From Morchella semilibera (lineage: Eukaryota; Ascomycota; Pezizomycetes; Pezizales; Morchellaceae), in contig WBVU01000005.1 of assembly GCA_009192285.1 (NCBI GenBank), positions 2,932,731-2,996,730 on the forward strand: a stretch of 64,000 nt of DNA. The letters are read 5' to 3'. The notes below the pieces were generated by a model that had not been told where the DNA came from, did not search any database, and worked only from the letters and a program-made list of their open reading frames with translations. Shown piece by piece: positions 39,690-51,908 of the stretch. Made by a program: the position numbers and the translations under genes. Position 1 is the stretch's first letter. Each line of letters opens with the position of its first letter.

Positions 39690-42600
39690 AGTGGGGGCCG
39701 GAGAGCCCAGAGGGGGGTTAATGGTAATAATAACGTTTCTTCTTTGTGTTTTTGTGGCTTCTTCTGGTTTCTTTTTCCTGTAGTTTCCTTTGTGGCGGGT
39801 TTGTTTGTTGGTGGGTATGTTTATTCTTATATTACACAGGCACAGGCACAGGCGGGTGTTGTAGCTTGTAGCTGGTAGACCACAGCAGCAGCAGCGAGAA
39901 GCAGCAGCATCCTGTTCTTGTTTTTTGTTCTGTAACCCCCCTCTCATCCCACCCCATCCCACCCCATCCCATCCCTTCTGCCCAGTACCTTACCTCATCT
40001 ACCATTGGATCTAGCTAGCAGTTAGCTTAAAAGTAAAAGAGTAAAGTAAAAAGTAAAAGTACAATTAGAAAAAGATACCCATGACCCACCACTGCCACAC
40101 ACAGTACGTGCCGAGGCCTACAGTTGGCTGGTTGGGCTGTATGTAGACTTCCTTACACGCCTGGATGGCCGGGCAGGGTGCATCACAGAGTGTCACTCGA
40201 TGCCAAGACATTGTAGTTTCTAGCTACAGGGAGCTAGAGCGTAGAGTAGACCACACATGTAGTACATGAAGGTATTGTAGATACATGAAGCAGTATGCGT
40301 TATGCTGGTGCTTTGACATCTACATCTTCGTCTATCCACTCCCTAGCCATACAGGCCCGTGAGATCGTGGTGCGCGTGGGGGAGGGAACAAATCAAAAGG
40401 GCATGGTGAGCTTTGTGGTTCGCATCTACAATATGTACCTGTATCTCTTTTCATACCACCTGCGTGTAGAGAATATGTAGTATATCACAAATTCCCGGCC
40501 CGGTTACTCTTTCTTAGACCCCCCATGCGCGGCCGGGCTGGCTGGCTAGAGTACGTATACATAGCCGCCAATCCACTCTCCCGCCCGCCAGACCCCCGCC
40601 GCCGCCGCCGCCGCACGCCGTGGCCGGTCTACCAACCAACAGCAGCCTCCACCCACACCCCAATCCCGAATCCGGCGCCCCGCAAGTGCAACCGGCCGAA
40701 ACGCATCTATCTATGCCTTGCATTACCTTGCCTTGCAATGGGGGGGGCAGCTGACGGTCGCGCGGTGTATAGCTATATCTATATGTCTATATGCAGGTAC
40801 CTGACTCCCTCCGGCCGATCCCCCTCACTGGCACCTGCTCCCTGCACCTGCCCGGGCTGCTGTCAAAAAAATTAAAGGACGCACGGTCACAGTCCCATGA
40901 CCCCCCCACCCATGTGAGGGGAGTGGGGGGAGTAAGGGGCGGTGGTGGTGGTGGTGGTGGTGGTGGTGGTGGTTTCATATAATTGTCCAGTTGTGGGGTT
41001 TGTGGGAGATTAGATATTACCCGAATGGGAATTGACGATAATCTAATTATGGTACGGCTTTTTTTTTTTTTTTACTTATATGTGTGTGTGTGGGCTTAAT
41101 TCGGCAAGGCATAATTTTTTTTTTTTTTGAATGCAGTGCGGTATTGATTATTCCTTGTAGATACTGCGATGAATTTTACCGTTTTGATGTGCATGTGTGC
41201 TGTGCTGTGTGCTGTCCCCGGTGTGTAGGCACTACACTTTTTCCCCCTCCCCTGAGGCTCTAGGAGGGAGGGTTCATGGGGTTGAGCCTTTCGGTGTTTA
41301 CACCGCAAAAGAGCTGAAATAGCATTGGTTTTCCTTCCTCCTTTCTTCACGGAACCCCCCCCCCCCCCCGCCCCCCCCCCCCCCCAACAGCTGGCCGTGG
41401 TATCGCGTTGGCTACTAACTATGACTATTACTCCACGATGGAACTACATGTAAACATGTATGTACTCGGATCTTCGTGGCATGCTGATAGTCGGCAATCA
41501 AAAGTCCATACCCTACCAGAAGCAGAAGCATTATCCCAGCTCTGCAGTCGACATCGTGGCATATCCCCGAAAAGAAGTGGCCGCAGTCGGTAGCGGTCGG
41601 TCTTTAATCCAAAATCTGCATTTAATCTCTTTCTTTTTCCTTCTTCTTTTCCGCATGCGCAGGACAAGACTTGACGTATGCACGTCTATATATTTATGGG
41701 CCTGTCCGCTTATGGCCTTTGAGTATATGACGAGCAAATCAACGCAAGGGGACGTTTGTGCCAAGATATCAATTAGTAGGCCAGGCTCGAAATTGCAGGC
41801 CTTCTACTTTTGTAGGTGCACCACAGTAATATTATTATTATATGGCTCCTGTATATAGAAAGACTATTATTACACCCGCCTACCGTTGGTTCGGAATGCC
41901 AGGTGCAGGGGACCAATGATAGGGATTCGGCCTTTTCTCTTGCATTGAACCCTAACCCTGATACCAGGATGCCCGATTAGGCGAACTACATAGAAAACCT
42001 GATATCTCGTAACCTTTCATTGGCTAACGGTTAGAATCAACCACCACCTCACTCAGGTGTCAGCCCGTCTGCGCGTGTCGCCTATTCGTCAAAGGTGGGG
42101 TCGGCGGCAATAATAGACCGACGGATCTATTCAGTAATTTGGGGGGGAATCATGTTTCTCCATAGGCCAAAGGCCTCTTCAACCTAATTGCTTATATGCA
42201 TATGGGCCATGTGGACGGGACATGGAGGTTTGAAGGGTGCTATGCGCTCAGATACCTATCGGACGCAAGTCAGATAAACAAACCCTCATCGCGCCAGTCC
42301 TGTGAGAGAGCAGCGATTTTGCACTGACCCCTCTCGAGATCCTTTGTTGCTTCATCGTAGTATGTATTTGCCGTGGCCATCGTGACGATGACACGAACAT
42401 CCAGGGGTTACACAGATGTGCTAGCACATATCCTGAAGGACATGATGAACATACGTGTAGATTGGGTTAGATTGGGTTTAAGGTACATATTAATATCGTA
42501 ACCTTGTGGGGCCGGGTGCCAATGATATTTTCCCCCTTTCTTTTGTGTAACTTATTGTTTTCATTTACCTATACTCATACTGCCCCTCTACGGAGGTAAG

Positions 42601-43307
42601 AGATGGGCTTTCAAGAGGCTTCCTACTATAAACCGTATTGTGCCTTCTCGATCATTGGCTGCTCGTTGAACACGACGGATTACCCGCTGATACATGAATA
42701 CCAGGTGGTCAGTGCGCCACCAATCTACAGAGGCCTATTGAGCATATTGGGAATGAGTCAAACAAATCGGAAACCTTCCACACTATTATTAAAAACTTGA
42801 CCACCGTCAAGTGCCCACGGCGGTGTCTACGCGCCAGATTGCGCACTATACCATCGATTCAAAGAGCCCCCCAAGCAGTACTAGTGCAGTTCAAACGTTG
42901 GGACGTTTGAAACAAGATCTGGAAGCCTCCTGGAGGATGAGACGGTGACATTGGGCATTGCATCACGGCTGCCTTTGCGTGGCAGCGGTGTCACCATACA
43001 CCGCGGCCGGCCACGACAGCGGGTGCGCGGTGAAACGTTGGGGACGACCGGAGATGCCCGGAGACGCACGGGGATACCAATATCCATATGCAATGCTCAA
43101 TGTCTCATCAACGACGTCCGGCCCTTTGTGGGTAGTCTTGACCAGCGTTGGCATTAAAAGACGCACTTGGGTATTTTAGCAGCTGTTGATATAAACTTAC
43201 TATCAATTACCGATCTCAGAGCTGCCTTTTTCTCCATGTTAGTTAGCAGATTCGAGATTGAGACCGATAACACCAGATACCCACCCCCAAACAAAATTAA
43301 ATACTCA
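39690..43307. other. gene-poor spacer
   Basis: I see no gene in these 3.6 kb. Features are CCATCCCAC repeats (about 39946-39976), a (GGT)n tract (about 40940-40973), poly-T runs at 41059-41074 and 41117-41128, and a C-run interrupted by one G at about 41355-41385. A TACATGTA lies at 41445. A short telomere-like CCCTAACCCT at about 41950 is too small to be meaningful. Confidence 0.55.
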
Positions 43308-44138
43308 ATGAAAACCAAACGCGCCACCAAAGCGAAAAAGCCTAAACCCATCCCCATCCCCACCCCCACCCCGAACCTTCCCACTCCCGCCCATAGCCCC
43401 GCACCGCTACCATCTACATTCCCCCTGCTCTCCCTACCAAATGAGCTCCTCTGGATGTCTGCCGAGTATCTCCCCACCCCGGACCTCAATAACCTCCTTC
43501 GTACCAACCGCCGCCTCTCACTCCTACTAGCCCCCATGCTCCATGCAATCGGTGCTGAAGACAAGGATGGTATGCCTGCGCTCTGCTGGGCCATTAAGAA
43601 CTCCTTTAATCCCCTCGCCAAGGTCCTCATTGAGCGTAGAATGGACATTAACGTCCAAGACTTCTTCGGCCAAACACCACTAAGCTGGGCCGCCTACAAG
43701 AACAGCACCGAGATGGTGCGCCTATTGCTCGACTGCGGGGCCCGTCAGGACATCTTGGCGCCAAAGCTGTGTATTTCGCCGCTGCACTTGGCCGCCAAGG
43801 CTGGGTTCTCCGAAGTTGCAAGGATGTTAGTTGATGGTGGGGCCGACCTGGAGTATCGATGTAGAGGTAGCTGGACGGCGTTGATGTTGGCACTGAGGAA
43901 TACAGAGTTTTATAAGTGGAGATACTATTTCAAAGGTGATGCGATCAGGGTGATCCTGGGGCTAGATGATACACACTATTTGGATGGGCCTCCTGAATCA
44001 AAGATTCTGAGGTGGAAGTCGTTGACAGAGGTTGCGAGGGTACTCCTGGAGTCGGGGGCAAGTATAACGGACTTGGATACTGAGGGCCAAAGCTTTTGCA
44101 GGAAGCTTGGCCAGATTTATGAAATTGAAATTGAATAA
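43308..44138 (+). CDS. F-box-like ankyrin-repeat protein
   Basis: A single exon encodes 276 aa from the ATG at 43308; the same frame is open back to 43167 but that extension is not protein-like. After a lysine- and proline-rich N-terminus (KPKPIPIPTPTP) there is an F-box-like motif (LLSLPNELLWMSAEYLPTP). The ankyrin repeats follow: MPALCWAIKNSFNPLAKVLI, then the canonical FGQTPLSWAAYKNSTEMVRL, ISPLHLAAKAGFSEVARMLV and SWTALMLALRN. A degenerate last repeat ends in TEVARVLLESGASITDLD. This build is expanded in filamentous ascomycetes. F-box proteins usually recruit substrates to SCF ubiquitin ligases; that role is inferred here and the substrate is unknown. The gene stands alone between long spacers. 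Confidence 0.8.
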   Translation: MKTKRATKAKKPKPIPIPTPTPNLPTPAHSPAPLPSTFPLLSLPNELLWMSAEYLPTPDLNNLLRTNRRLSLLLAPMLHAIGAEDKDGMPALCWAIKNSFNPLAKVLIERRMDINVQDFFGQTPLSWAAYKNSTEMVRLLLDCGARQDILAPKLCISPLHLAAKAGFSEVARMLVDGGADLEYRCRGSWTALMLALRNTEFYKWRYYFKGDAIRVILGLDDTHYLDGPPESKILRWKSLTEVARVLLESGASITDLDTEGQSFCRKLGQIYEIEIE

Positions 44139-45536
44139 CAATAGGCAGGCACCGAATTTGTTGGGAATATAGGTTTTTATCGGACCGAGAAAAACTTTGA
44201 GAGAGAACCGATGATATCGATAGGAGGAAGCAAAGAGGAGGATCGAGGGCAGGTCTCTCTAAATACCACCGTGGAGTCTTGAAAAGAACAAGTGTTTTCT
44301 AACCCCAAAGTATAAGTAAGTTATGTAGCCTGATTACTAAAAAAAAAACCCAATTACATGTAGTTGTCCCTTTGAGCGGCGACAAATGTACGTACATAAG
44401 CTCTCTATATATATTATGTGTAAATAATAGCTCAATAGAAGTAATGGATAACGTTATGACTGATCAGGACCCAGCTCTCCATGTGAATGTTCTATAGTTT
44501 TACCCCGCAGACGAAGTTTTCCGGTTTACGAACTGTCCAACAGGTTGGCCCGCTCAAATGATTGGTGGGCACAGCAAAACACGTGCCTCCAAGGCAATCG
44601 ATCTATGTTAGAACCATTTTTTGGGATTAACCGGCGTAGTACTCTTTTATTCGCCCATTCCACTTGATAACTTCCTCTTATCATAACCCGTGCCTATCCC
44701 ATACTACTCGCATGTTTTTTGACTATTAAACAGGTATACTAATTCACCCACAAAACACCCAAATTTATTTTCCTTGTACTATTTCTGTACTACTAACTGA
44801 CCGGTGCTTAATGAAACAACGGTACACTTGAAACACTAGGAATCAAATGCACAGCGTCTTGGCATTAATCCCCGAGCTCAATTATTAGCGACACGGCATT
44901 AGATAACCCATAGCCTAAACCTTCAAAAGACACATTTTTCAGTAGTGAACATTAGGAAAACTACATACATACTTTATAACTTTCTCCAGACCTGAGCCTG
45001 TCTTCTATTCTGAAATATATAACCAATATCTCTGTTTCTATACCCGTATCCCAATTCCTACTCCCCTCATTTATCTCATTCATTACATATTGTAGCTACA
45101 CCGATTCCATCAATTAATGAATCAATCAATTCCATTGAATGTTGGGGCACTAGGCATATAGTTAGGTTTAAAAAACTTTTTGTAAAAATATCCATCTAAA
45201 TTATAATCCTCGTGCCATCCCTATTTCCGTTAGGTTCTCATGTTGGGAGGTGACAAATTGTGTTTTCATCTTTCATTTATTTCCATTTTATTTCCATTTT
45301 ATTTCCATTTCCTTTGAGGCGTTCCGGAAAAATACATGTAGTGCGGTTCTACTATAACCGAGAGGTTGCATGCAATTAATGAACTAAACAAAAAAAAAAA
45401 CCCATTTCCGCTGCTGCTTGGCATGCACTAATTCGGGCGAGTGATAAACTATGATCGCCCCACACCACACAGTTCTTCTTTTTGATTAATTCATTAACAA
45501 CATCTCACAGTACAACCACCAACCAAACCACCCCCT
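44139..45536. other. intergenic region
   Basis: I see no gene. The sequence is AT-rich with TACATGTA palindromes at 44355 and 45333 and a triplicated TTTCCATTTTA-like unit at about 45279-45310. It separates the 3' ends of two convergent genes. Confidence 0.55.
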
Positions 45537-46299
45537 CTAAATTGGCCCCACCAGACTCCCGTACCTAGGCCGATCCCGTTCAACCCCACTATCGATCAAT
45601 CCACAACCGCACAGCACATTCAGATCCTCCGAACTACAATCCCACAGGGTCCTCGCCATCGAATCCAACAACAACATCATCTTCCAGCTCGACCGCCCCC
45701 TCCCACGGACATTGACCAGAAGCTTAGTGCGGATGAAGCCCAACCGCTCGTAGATGCGCATGGCATGACCATTCTCCGCTTCCATATTCACTGCAATCTG
45801 AGAACATCAGCGAGCTAGGAAATGTCACAAAGAGAGAGAGGGTATATATTACCTCGTCCGCCTCAGCTGCAACCAGAGTCTCTACAGCCCGCGCTGCAAG
45901 TTCTGTCCCTGAAGCGTTCAGATATGTCGAGGCCGCCTTGGACTAGGGGGCCCTGGGGACCTACCTATGCCACGGCTTCTGTAGTCCTCCCTGACGGCCA
46001 GCAGCTCTATTCCTCCTCGGAGCATGCCGTTGTGATGAATAGCTATTGAAGAAGCAGTAGCGCCGACAATCTCCCCGCCGTCCATGGCCTGCATTGACCA
46101 TTATCACATGTATAAACATCAGATACGGTACTTGCCTATCACATACCATGTGGCACAGCTCGGGCCAGGTATACAGGAGATAACGATACAGAACCAGGTG
46201 TGAGGGGGAGTTGGGAATAGCTTCGACGAAGAATGAATGGATTTCTTTGAGCTTTGCGGCGTCTAGGGCGCAGTAGGAAATGATTCTCACATCAGCCAT
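45537..46299 (-). CDS. GNAT-family N-acetyltransferase, NAA30/Mak3-like
   Basis: Four exons on the minus strand (46299-46147, 46088-45965, 45908-45853, 45797-45537) give 197 aa. The N-terminal part (SHLVLYRYLLYTWPELCHM) matches the YRYFLxxWPEL region of NatC catalytic subunits. The acetyl-CoA-binding core follows, with LLAVREDYRSRGIGTELAAR as motif A (R-x-x-G-I-G), and motif B reads NMEAENGHAMRIYERLGF, the usual N-x-A-x-x-x-Y-x-x-x-GF pattern. The protein ends in a charged segment (VNVRGRGRSSWKM) where NAA30 proteins normally have a tyrosine-rich RYYLNG-like stretch, so the assignment to NatC is uncertain. GNAT enzymes transfer an acetyl group from acetyl-CoA to an amine. All splice phases fit and introns are 50-60 bp. 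Confidence 0.8.
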
Positions 46300-49213
46300 C
46301 TTGGAAAGCTCTTCCTGTTCAGATGGCGAAAATCAAGGATGCCTCTGGGGATAATTGCATAGGTGAGGTGTTGTGGAATGTAGGAGAATGGGGGTCAAGT
46401 AGCTCGGACTTGGTGATTGGACGAGACGTGTCTTCACCGTGAACTGCGTGGAAGCCACATTTATGGGATCTTCCTTGGACGCTGCAATTACCCAGAAACG
46501 ACGGGTATGTGTGGGGAAATAACCTTGCTCAATTTACCTCAGCCTTGTCAGAAACGGCCGATAACACGACCCCGGCCTTAGATTGAGGAATGCAAGATCT
46601 AGATGCACTTAATTGACACAACCCCGTAGTTTGGCGCCCCGGTGGGGCAATTATTACCTGTTATAGCTAGGTTTCAACCACCCAAGCACAACTCCGGTGC
46701 CTCTCACCGAGATTCTCAAACCCAGGCCATATAAAGAATATGGCAATACTAATTATAGATAACGGTAAGTAGGGGAAAGAGAGACCATATCTACCAGAAC
46801 CAAGACGGGAATCATTGGGAACCATTCCCGGACATAAGATATATACTTGGCATAACTCCGTTAAATCCAGAACAGAGGAGTAGAGGCATGATCAAAATCG
46901 TTCCAGAATAGTGATATTTGTTCTTTTCTTGTACTTGGTAGGTGAGAGAATGAGGCGAGGAGGGGGAGGTGAATTGTCATATCCTTAGGCTGCGTGCAAT
47001 AATGACCACAATCCATGTAGCCCTAATCTTCAATGCCCCCTCCTCTTCATGCGTGCGCAAAAGGAACAAAAAGCACTGTCCAGCAGCCTACTCATAAGTG
47101 AAACTCCACCTCAAGTACTTGGCGGGCAGTGTATATGCCAACCATAGCAGGAACTCTATATTCAGGGCCTGTGGCTCACCTCACCAGCTCTAGAGTATCT
47201 AGAGAGACCCACTTGTCAGGAAAAATCGGCCTAAAGGCAGTAAAACCCTGTCTATCACTGTGCCCTAACATGTTGTAGTGTCTTCATCTATGTATGTACC
47301 CCGGCGGGCTGGGTTGAAGCCGCTTATATAGAAATGGCAATTAATCTGAACACTGCAAAGCAATGAGCCCTTATGTAATGTACTACTGGTTACCAAACCA
47401 CCCGCCACAATGTGGGTGGTCCTCTCGAGACCTGTGGCTACCTACTCCAGTACTTCACCAAACTGAAAACCGAGGGCCTGCTTGTCACGCAAAGTCACGT
47501 ACCTAGAAAGGTGGTTGATCTGACTAGTAATCGCCGTCAAAACTCTGTCTACCACAACGCCGCTCTGGAGCTAAGACTGCGGCCGGGTACACGAGGACAC
47601 CGCCGGGAACAGGAGAAGTTGTACTTATGTACTTATTATGTTACAAACAGAGGTAAGTAGCTGGCGCCAGGGCGTGTACATACAAAGAACCCTAACCCCA
47701 TCTCTACCAACCAAGCCCTTCTACATGCATGTATAGACTATTAATCGATGAATCAATCAAACTCTCCTGCTTCCAAACGGACCGTACTTGATTAAATTCA
47801 CAAGGTGCATTTGGTTGGGTGGGTTAAATATTAGTTCCAGAGAATATTCGATTATATGGGTAGTGGTCGAGTGGTTATAACACTAGGGCTGCTACCCCAA
47901 CACCGAGAGTTTAAACCCCCTCACCGAGAGGTTGTGCGTTCAAACCAGGGGTGGGAAGTCGGCCCCTAGTCCTTCTAGACGCCCGGAACCTAGAACACTA
48001 GCCTCCGACTTTTTTGATGTTTTTTTTGCGCGCAAGAGAGGAGGATTAATAGGGCGGAGGGGGGTGGGTGGAGGGTGTGCAAAGGAGAAAGAGGAGGAGG
48101 GGGAGGGGAAGGAGGAGGGGGAGAAGAAGAAACAAAAGGATGAATCCCACCTCTTGGCATCGCACCAAACCGCAGAACCAGCCTGACTCCAGAAAACACC
48201 CCACCACCCACGACATGATCCATCAGGAGAATTCATCTGGGCGGGACAAAATATGTACCACCACAGCACAGTGTATTGCTCCCAAGCACACAAACCCAAG
48301 ACCACCAACACTCCCCCACCCCCAAAGCCAAGCGGCCCCACCCCAAACCCGCATCACAGCCCATCACTCGCTGCCTAGTGTGCAGAACACTGACCGCAGA
48401 TCCGCGATAACACAGGTAGCAATAACCATCTTGGCAGGAGACAGTGATGGGCATTGCAATGATCAGCACCCATCCAAAAGCACCCAGCCTGTATATAGGT
48501 GGCAGACACCCCCCCCCCCGTGCTGGCGCTGGCGCTGCGTGTTTCCAGGTTACCAACTAGTTGTAAATAAAGAAAAGCCTCCCGACTAGACCACGATGCC
48601 GGCACAACCCCCGGCTGCGGGGAGAGTAGGCTAACGATCGATGCTAAGCACCCCGCACCGCACCGCCCTGCCGCAAAAAAAAAAAAAAAAGAGAGCACTA
48701 TGTAACCCAGCCCCGGCCCCCGTCCCCCGTCCGCCAGCCCACGACTGAGAGTAAACCCCCCCCCCCCTCACAGCACCTAGCTACACCAACAACTATCTCT
48801 ACACCCGTCACTGTAGGTGTGGACTGGTACGGTGCTAGTACAGCCCGTCTACTTAATTCAGTGCAAAAAACAGAGGGGAGACTGATCGTCGGAGTTGGTG
48901 CGTGCAAGAAAGACAGGCTGTTGTAAAGAGCACTGGTGGGTTAGGGTTCCCTACATATGCGTGGTACTTCCTTCTACTAGGAGGGGGGGTAATGAGCGGA
49001 TCGCATCTTTCCCTCCCTGTACATACATTATACATGTGCACCAAATACCGAATAAAAAGCAATTAGTTGGCCATCAATCAAAAAAAACACAAGGTCTAAG
49101 AGAGCAGCCAAACATCTATTTCAAAAACATAGCGACGCCAGCTATCTATCTACAGCACACGAAAAAACTAATTATTTTACAATTACCCCCCCCCCCCCAA
49201 CCCACCATGGTAT
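46300..49213. other. gene-poor spacer
   Basis: I found no coding gene. It carries a tRNA-like sequence (47858-47957), a purine-rich GGAGG tract (about 48050-48130), an A-run at 48675-48690, and C-runs near 48509, 48758 and 49187. A CCCTAACCCC at about 47690 is an isolated telomere-like motif. Confidence 0.55.
47858..47957 (+). repeat. tRNA-Ser-like sequence, possible SINE head or tRNA pseudogene
   Basis: The sequence has a good polymerase III A box (TGGTCGAGTGGTTA, as in serine tRNAs) and a B-box-like GCGTTCAAACC about 70 nt downstream, with a long variable region between. A 7-base loop CTGCTAC would give anticodon GCT (serine). The T stem and acceptor stem do not pair well, so it is not a functional tRNA as written. 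A degraded tRNA gene or the head of a tRNA-derived SINE are the alternatives. Confidence 0.35.
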
Positions 49214-51908
49214 CTATCCCAACAGCCCACTAGCCAGCGCTTCCAAGTCCTCCAAAGTCTCCGGCTCCTCCAGCGCCTCAATAACCCTCCCCCTCCCCTT
49301 CCTCCCCCTCTTCCTCTCCTCCTCCTCCGGATCATCCTCAAACCACTTCCTCTGCCTCTTCGACGCCCTCTCCTGCACCTCCTCCTCCTGCACCTCCTCA
49401 CTCTCACTCTCACTCCCCGATTCCGGCGGCGCCTCATACGGCAGCAGCCCCGTCCCCTCCTCTTCCTCCGCCTCCGCCTCCGCCACTGCCCTGGCCTCCT
49501 CCTCCATCTCCCTCCTCTTCCTCTTCTCCTTTTTCTCCCTCCTCTTCTCCTTTGCCAGCCGCCGGTCCTCCACATCCGCGATCTTGACCCTCTCCCCCTC
49601 CTCCTGCACAAACCTCTCTCTCTGGCTCTGCGCGCTCCCGTCCTTGGCAAAGGTCTCCAGGTCCTGCAGCTCGTAGATTGCGTGTGCGTTGCCGTCGTCG
49701 TCAAAGACGAGCTTTGTGCCCTTTGGCTTGAGCTTTGCGAGCTCCTTCTTGGACGTCATCATTTTCTCGCGCCGCTTGGACTCGATGGTGATGTCCTTGC
49801 CGCCGAGGTCAATGGTGCGGGATTTTGCTTTGGCGGTGGTGGTGGTAGCGGTCGTAGTAGAGGAGACATCGCTGTCGTAGCCAGTGCGTTTCACGGTGAG
49901 GAAGTCGGCATCGTCGCCGTCGCCGGCATCAACAGCGGCGGGGTCATCGAGGATGAGGTTCTTGTAGTGATCTGTGAGGACGTTTTGATTTTCTGTGGGG
50001 GGTTAGCTTTTTGTACAGGCGGTGAAGGGTGGGGATGTGGGACTTACGTCTCTCGACCATACGGTCATATTTCGTCCTAACCTCCTTCTTCTTCTTTTCC
50101 TTCACCTTCTTCTCCCCGCCGTCCTCCTCCTCCTCATCACTCGCCTCATTTTCCAGCGCCTTCAACCCCCTCGGCGCATTCTTCAACTCCTTAATCTTCT
50201 CCAAGTCCATACTCTTCAACCCTCTAATTCTGGGCGCTCCCGGCAGCCCCAACGACGCTGCATACTCCTCCAGCGGGAGCTCCTCCAGCTTAAAGACCTC
50301 CTTATCCTTCTGGATGGAGATGCTGCGGCAGTAGCTTACGAACGCTTTCTGCCCCAGATACTTGAGCTCCGGATCCTTAAAACACAGTCCCTGCAGCTGG
50401 TTCTGCACGCTCTGCTTCTTCGCCGACTTCGGGTTGACGCGTGCAATCGGCACCTTCTTCGCCTCCAGCCTCGCCACGACACCCTTCTCCTCGCTCGGCG
50501 CCAGGAACAGCACCGCGCGCCCCGTCTTCTCGAAGCGCGCCGTGCGGCCGACACGGTGGATGTAGGTATCCGCGTCCTCGGGCGCATCAATCTGCAGGAC
50601 CCAGTCGACGGCGGGAAAGTCGAGGCCGCGCGCCACAACATCCGTCGAGAACAGACAGCTATTCTTCGAGGCGGCGAAGCGGGCGGTGACCTCTGCGCGC
50701 GCCGTCTGCTTCTGTTTCCCGTGCAGGTGCAGCAGCGGGATGCCAATGTGCAGCTGCCGGAAGGTCTCGTAGACGAAGCGCACCTGCTTGCACGATGTCA
50801 TGAAGACGATGATTTTCGCCTGGAGGTGGTTGCGCAGGAACGAGAACAGCATGTCGAGCTTCTCCTGCAGTGGAACCACCATGTAGAACTGCTCGAGCTT
50901 TGCCGGTGTCGCGGCGGCGGCGGCCTCGTGAACCGCCACGTACTCTGCGTCCTTCAGACTGAGCCTCGCCAGGTCCTTTACGTTCTTTGTCTGCGTCGCC
51001 GAGAAGAGGAGTGTCTGTCTCTGCTTGGGCAGGCCCTCGATGATTGCATCTACGGTGGCGCGGAAGCCCATATCAAGGATGCGGTCTGCCTCGTCGAGCA
51101 CAAGCAGCTGCACGTTATCCACGTTCAGCCCGAATGTCTGGTCGAGGTGCTGCAGCATGCGGCCGGGCGTACAGACAACAATGTTCATTTTGTGGAGGGC
51201 CTCGCGCTCCTCCTTCGCGCTTTTACCACCAATGACGAGCCCGGCGGAGAAGGAGTGTTGACCGCCGATCTTGCGCAGGACTTCGAAGATTTGGGTTGCG
51301 AGCTCGCGGGTGGGAGAGATGATGAGGGCGCCGAGGCCATCAAGGGTGGTCCATTTCTTGCGGTATAGGATCTCGAGTACCTATATCATATTTCCTCTTT
51401 GTAAGCAAAGCAATTGCAATAGCCATTGAGTTTCCGTAGACGGGAGAAAGGGCCATACAGGAATCAGAAACGCCAAAGTCTTCCCGCTCCCCGTCTTCGC
51501 CGCCCCAAGGACATCCCTCCCCTTCAGCGCCAGCGGAATCGCCTTCTTCTGAATATCCGTCAGCGTCTTGAAATGCGCTCTATGCAGCCCCGCCGCCGTC
51601 TGCTTCGTCAATGGCAGCTCCGTGAACTCTGTCGCTTGTAGATCCTACACACCCAATCGCCCATTCATTCGCTCATTAGCCCTCAGATCCTATATCACAG
51701 CTCCCACTCCACCACTCCCGCCATAGTACCACCCCCACCACACGACTCCCACCACTACTAACTCCACTAGCAGGTGCACACATACAAACTCATCAACCCT
51801 CTTCTCCAGCTCCGCCAGCTCCTCGTCCTCCTTCTTCCTCTTCAATCCCTTGATGGGCTTCTTAAACTTCTTCGCCGCGCCCTTCTCGGGCACCCGTACC
51901 GAGGGCAT
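49214..51908 (-). CDS. dbp4: ATP-dependent RNA helicase Dbp4 (DEAD-box)
   Basis: Four exons on the minus strand (51908-51786, 51644-51459, 51380-50048, 49992-49214) give 806 aa. The core has the Q motif region ([20 protein letters not shown]), motif [10 protein letters not shown] (about 88-96), PTRELA, motif II VLDEAD (about 198-203), SAT (about 225), the RGLDFP motif and motif [10 protein letters not shown] (near 378). The C-terminal extension starts with a Dbp4-type block ([38 protein letters not shown]). The acidic and lysine-rich tail ends in [20 protein letters not shown]. Dbp4 (Hca4, DDX10) unwinds U14 snoRNA from pre-18S rRNA in the nucleolus during small-subunit assembly. The family start ([19 protein letters not shown]) is present. 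The opposite strand is also open over much of the helicase core, an effect of GC-rich codons. Confidence 0.95.

Noticed and set aside
41949-41960. Telomere-like CCCTAACCCT (also at about 47690)
   Set aside because: Only about one and a half units are present, far too short for a telomeric or interstitial array.
50022-51368. 448-codon open frame on the plus strand
   Set aside because: It is antisense to the conserved helicase core of dbp4 and is rich in R, L and H as expected from the complement of GC-rich codons. No domain is visible.
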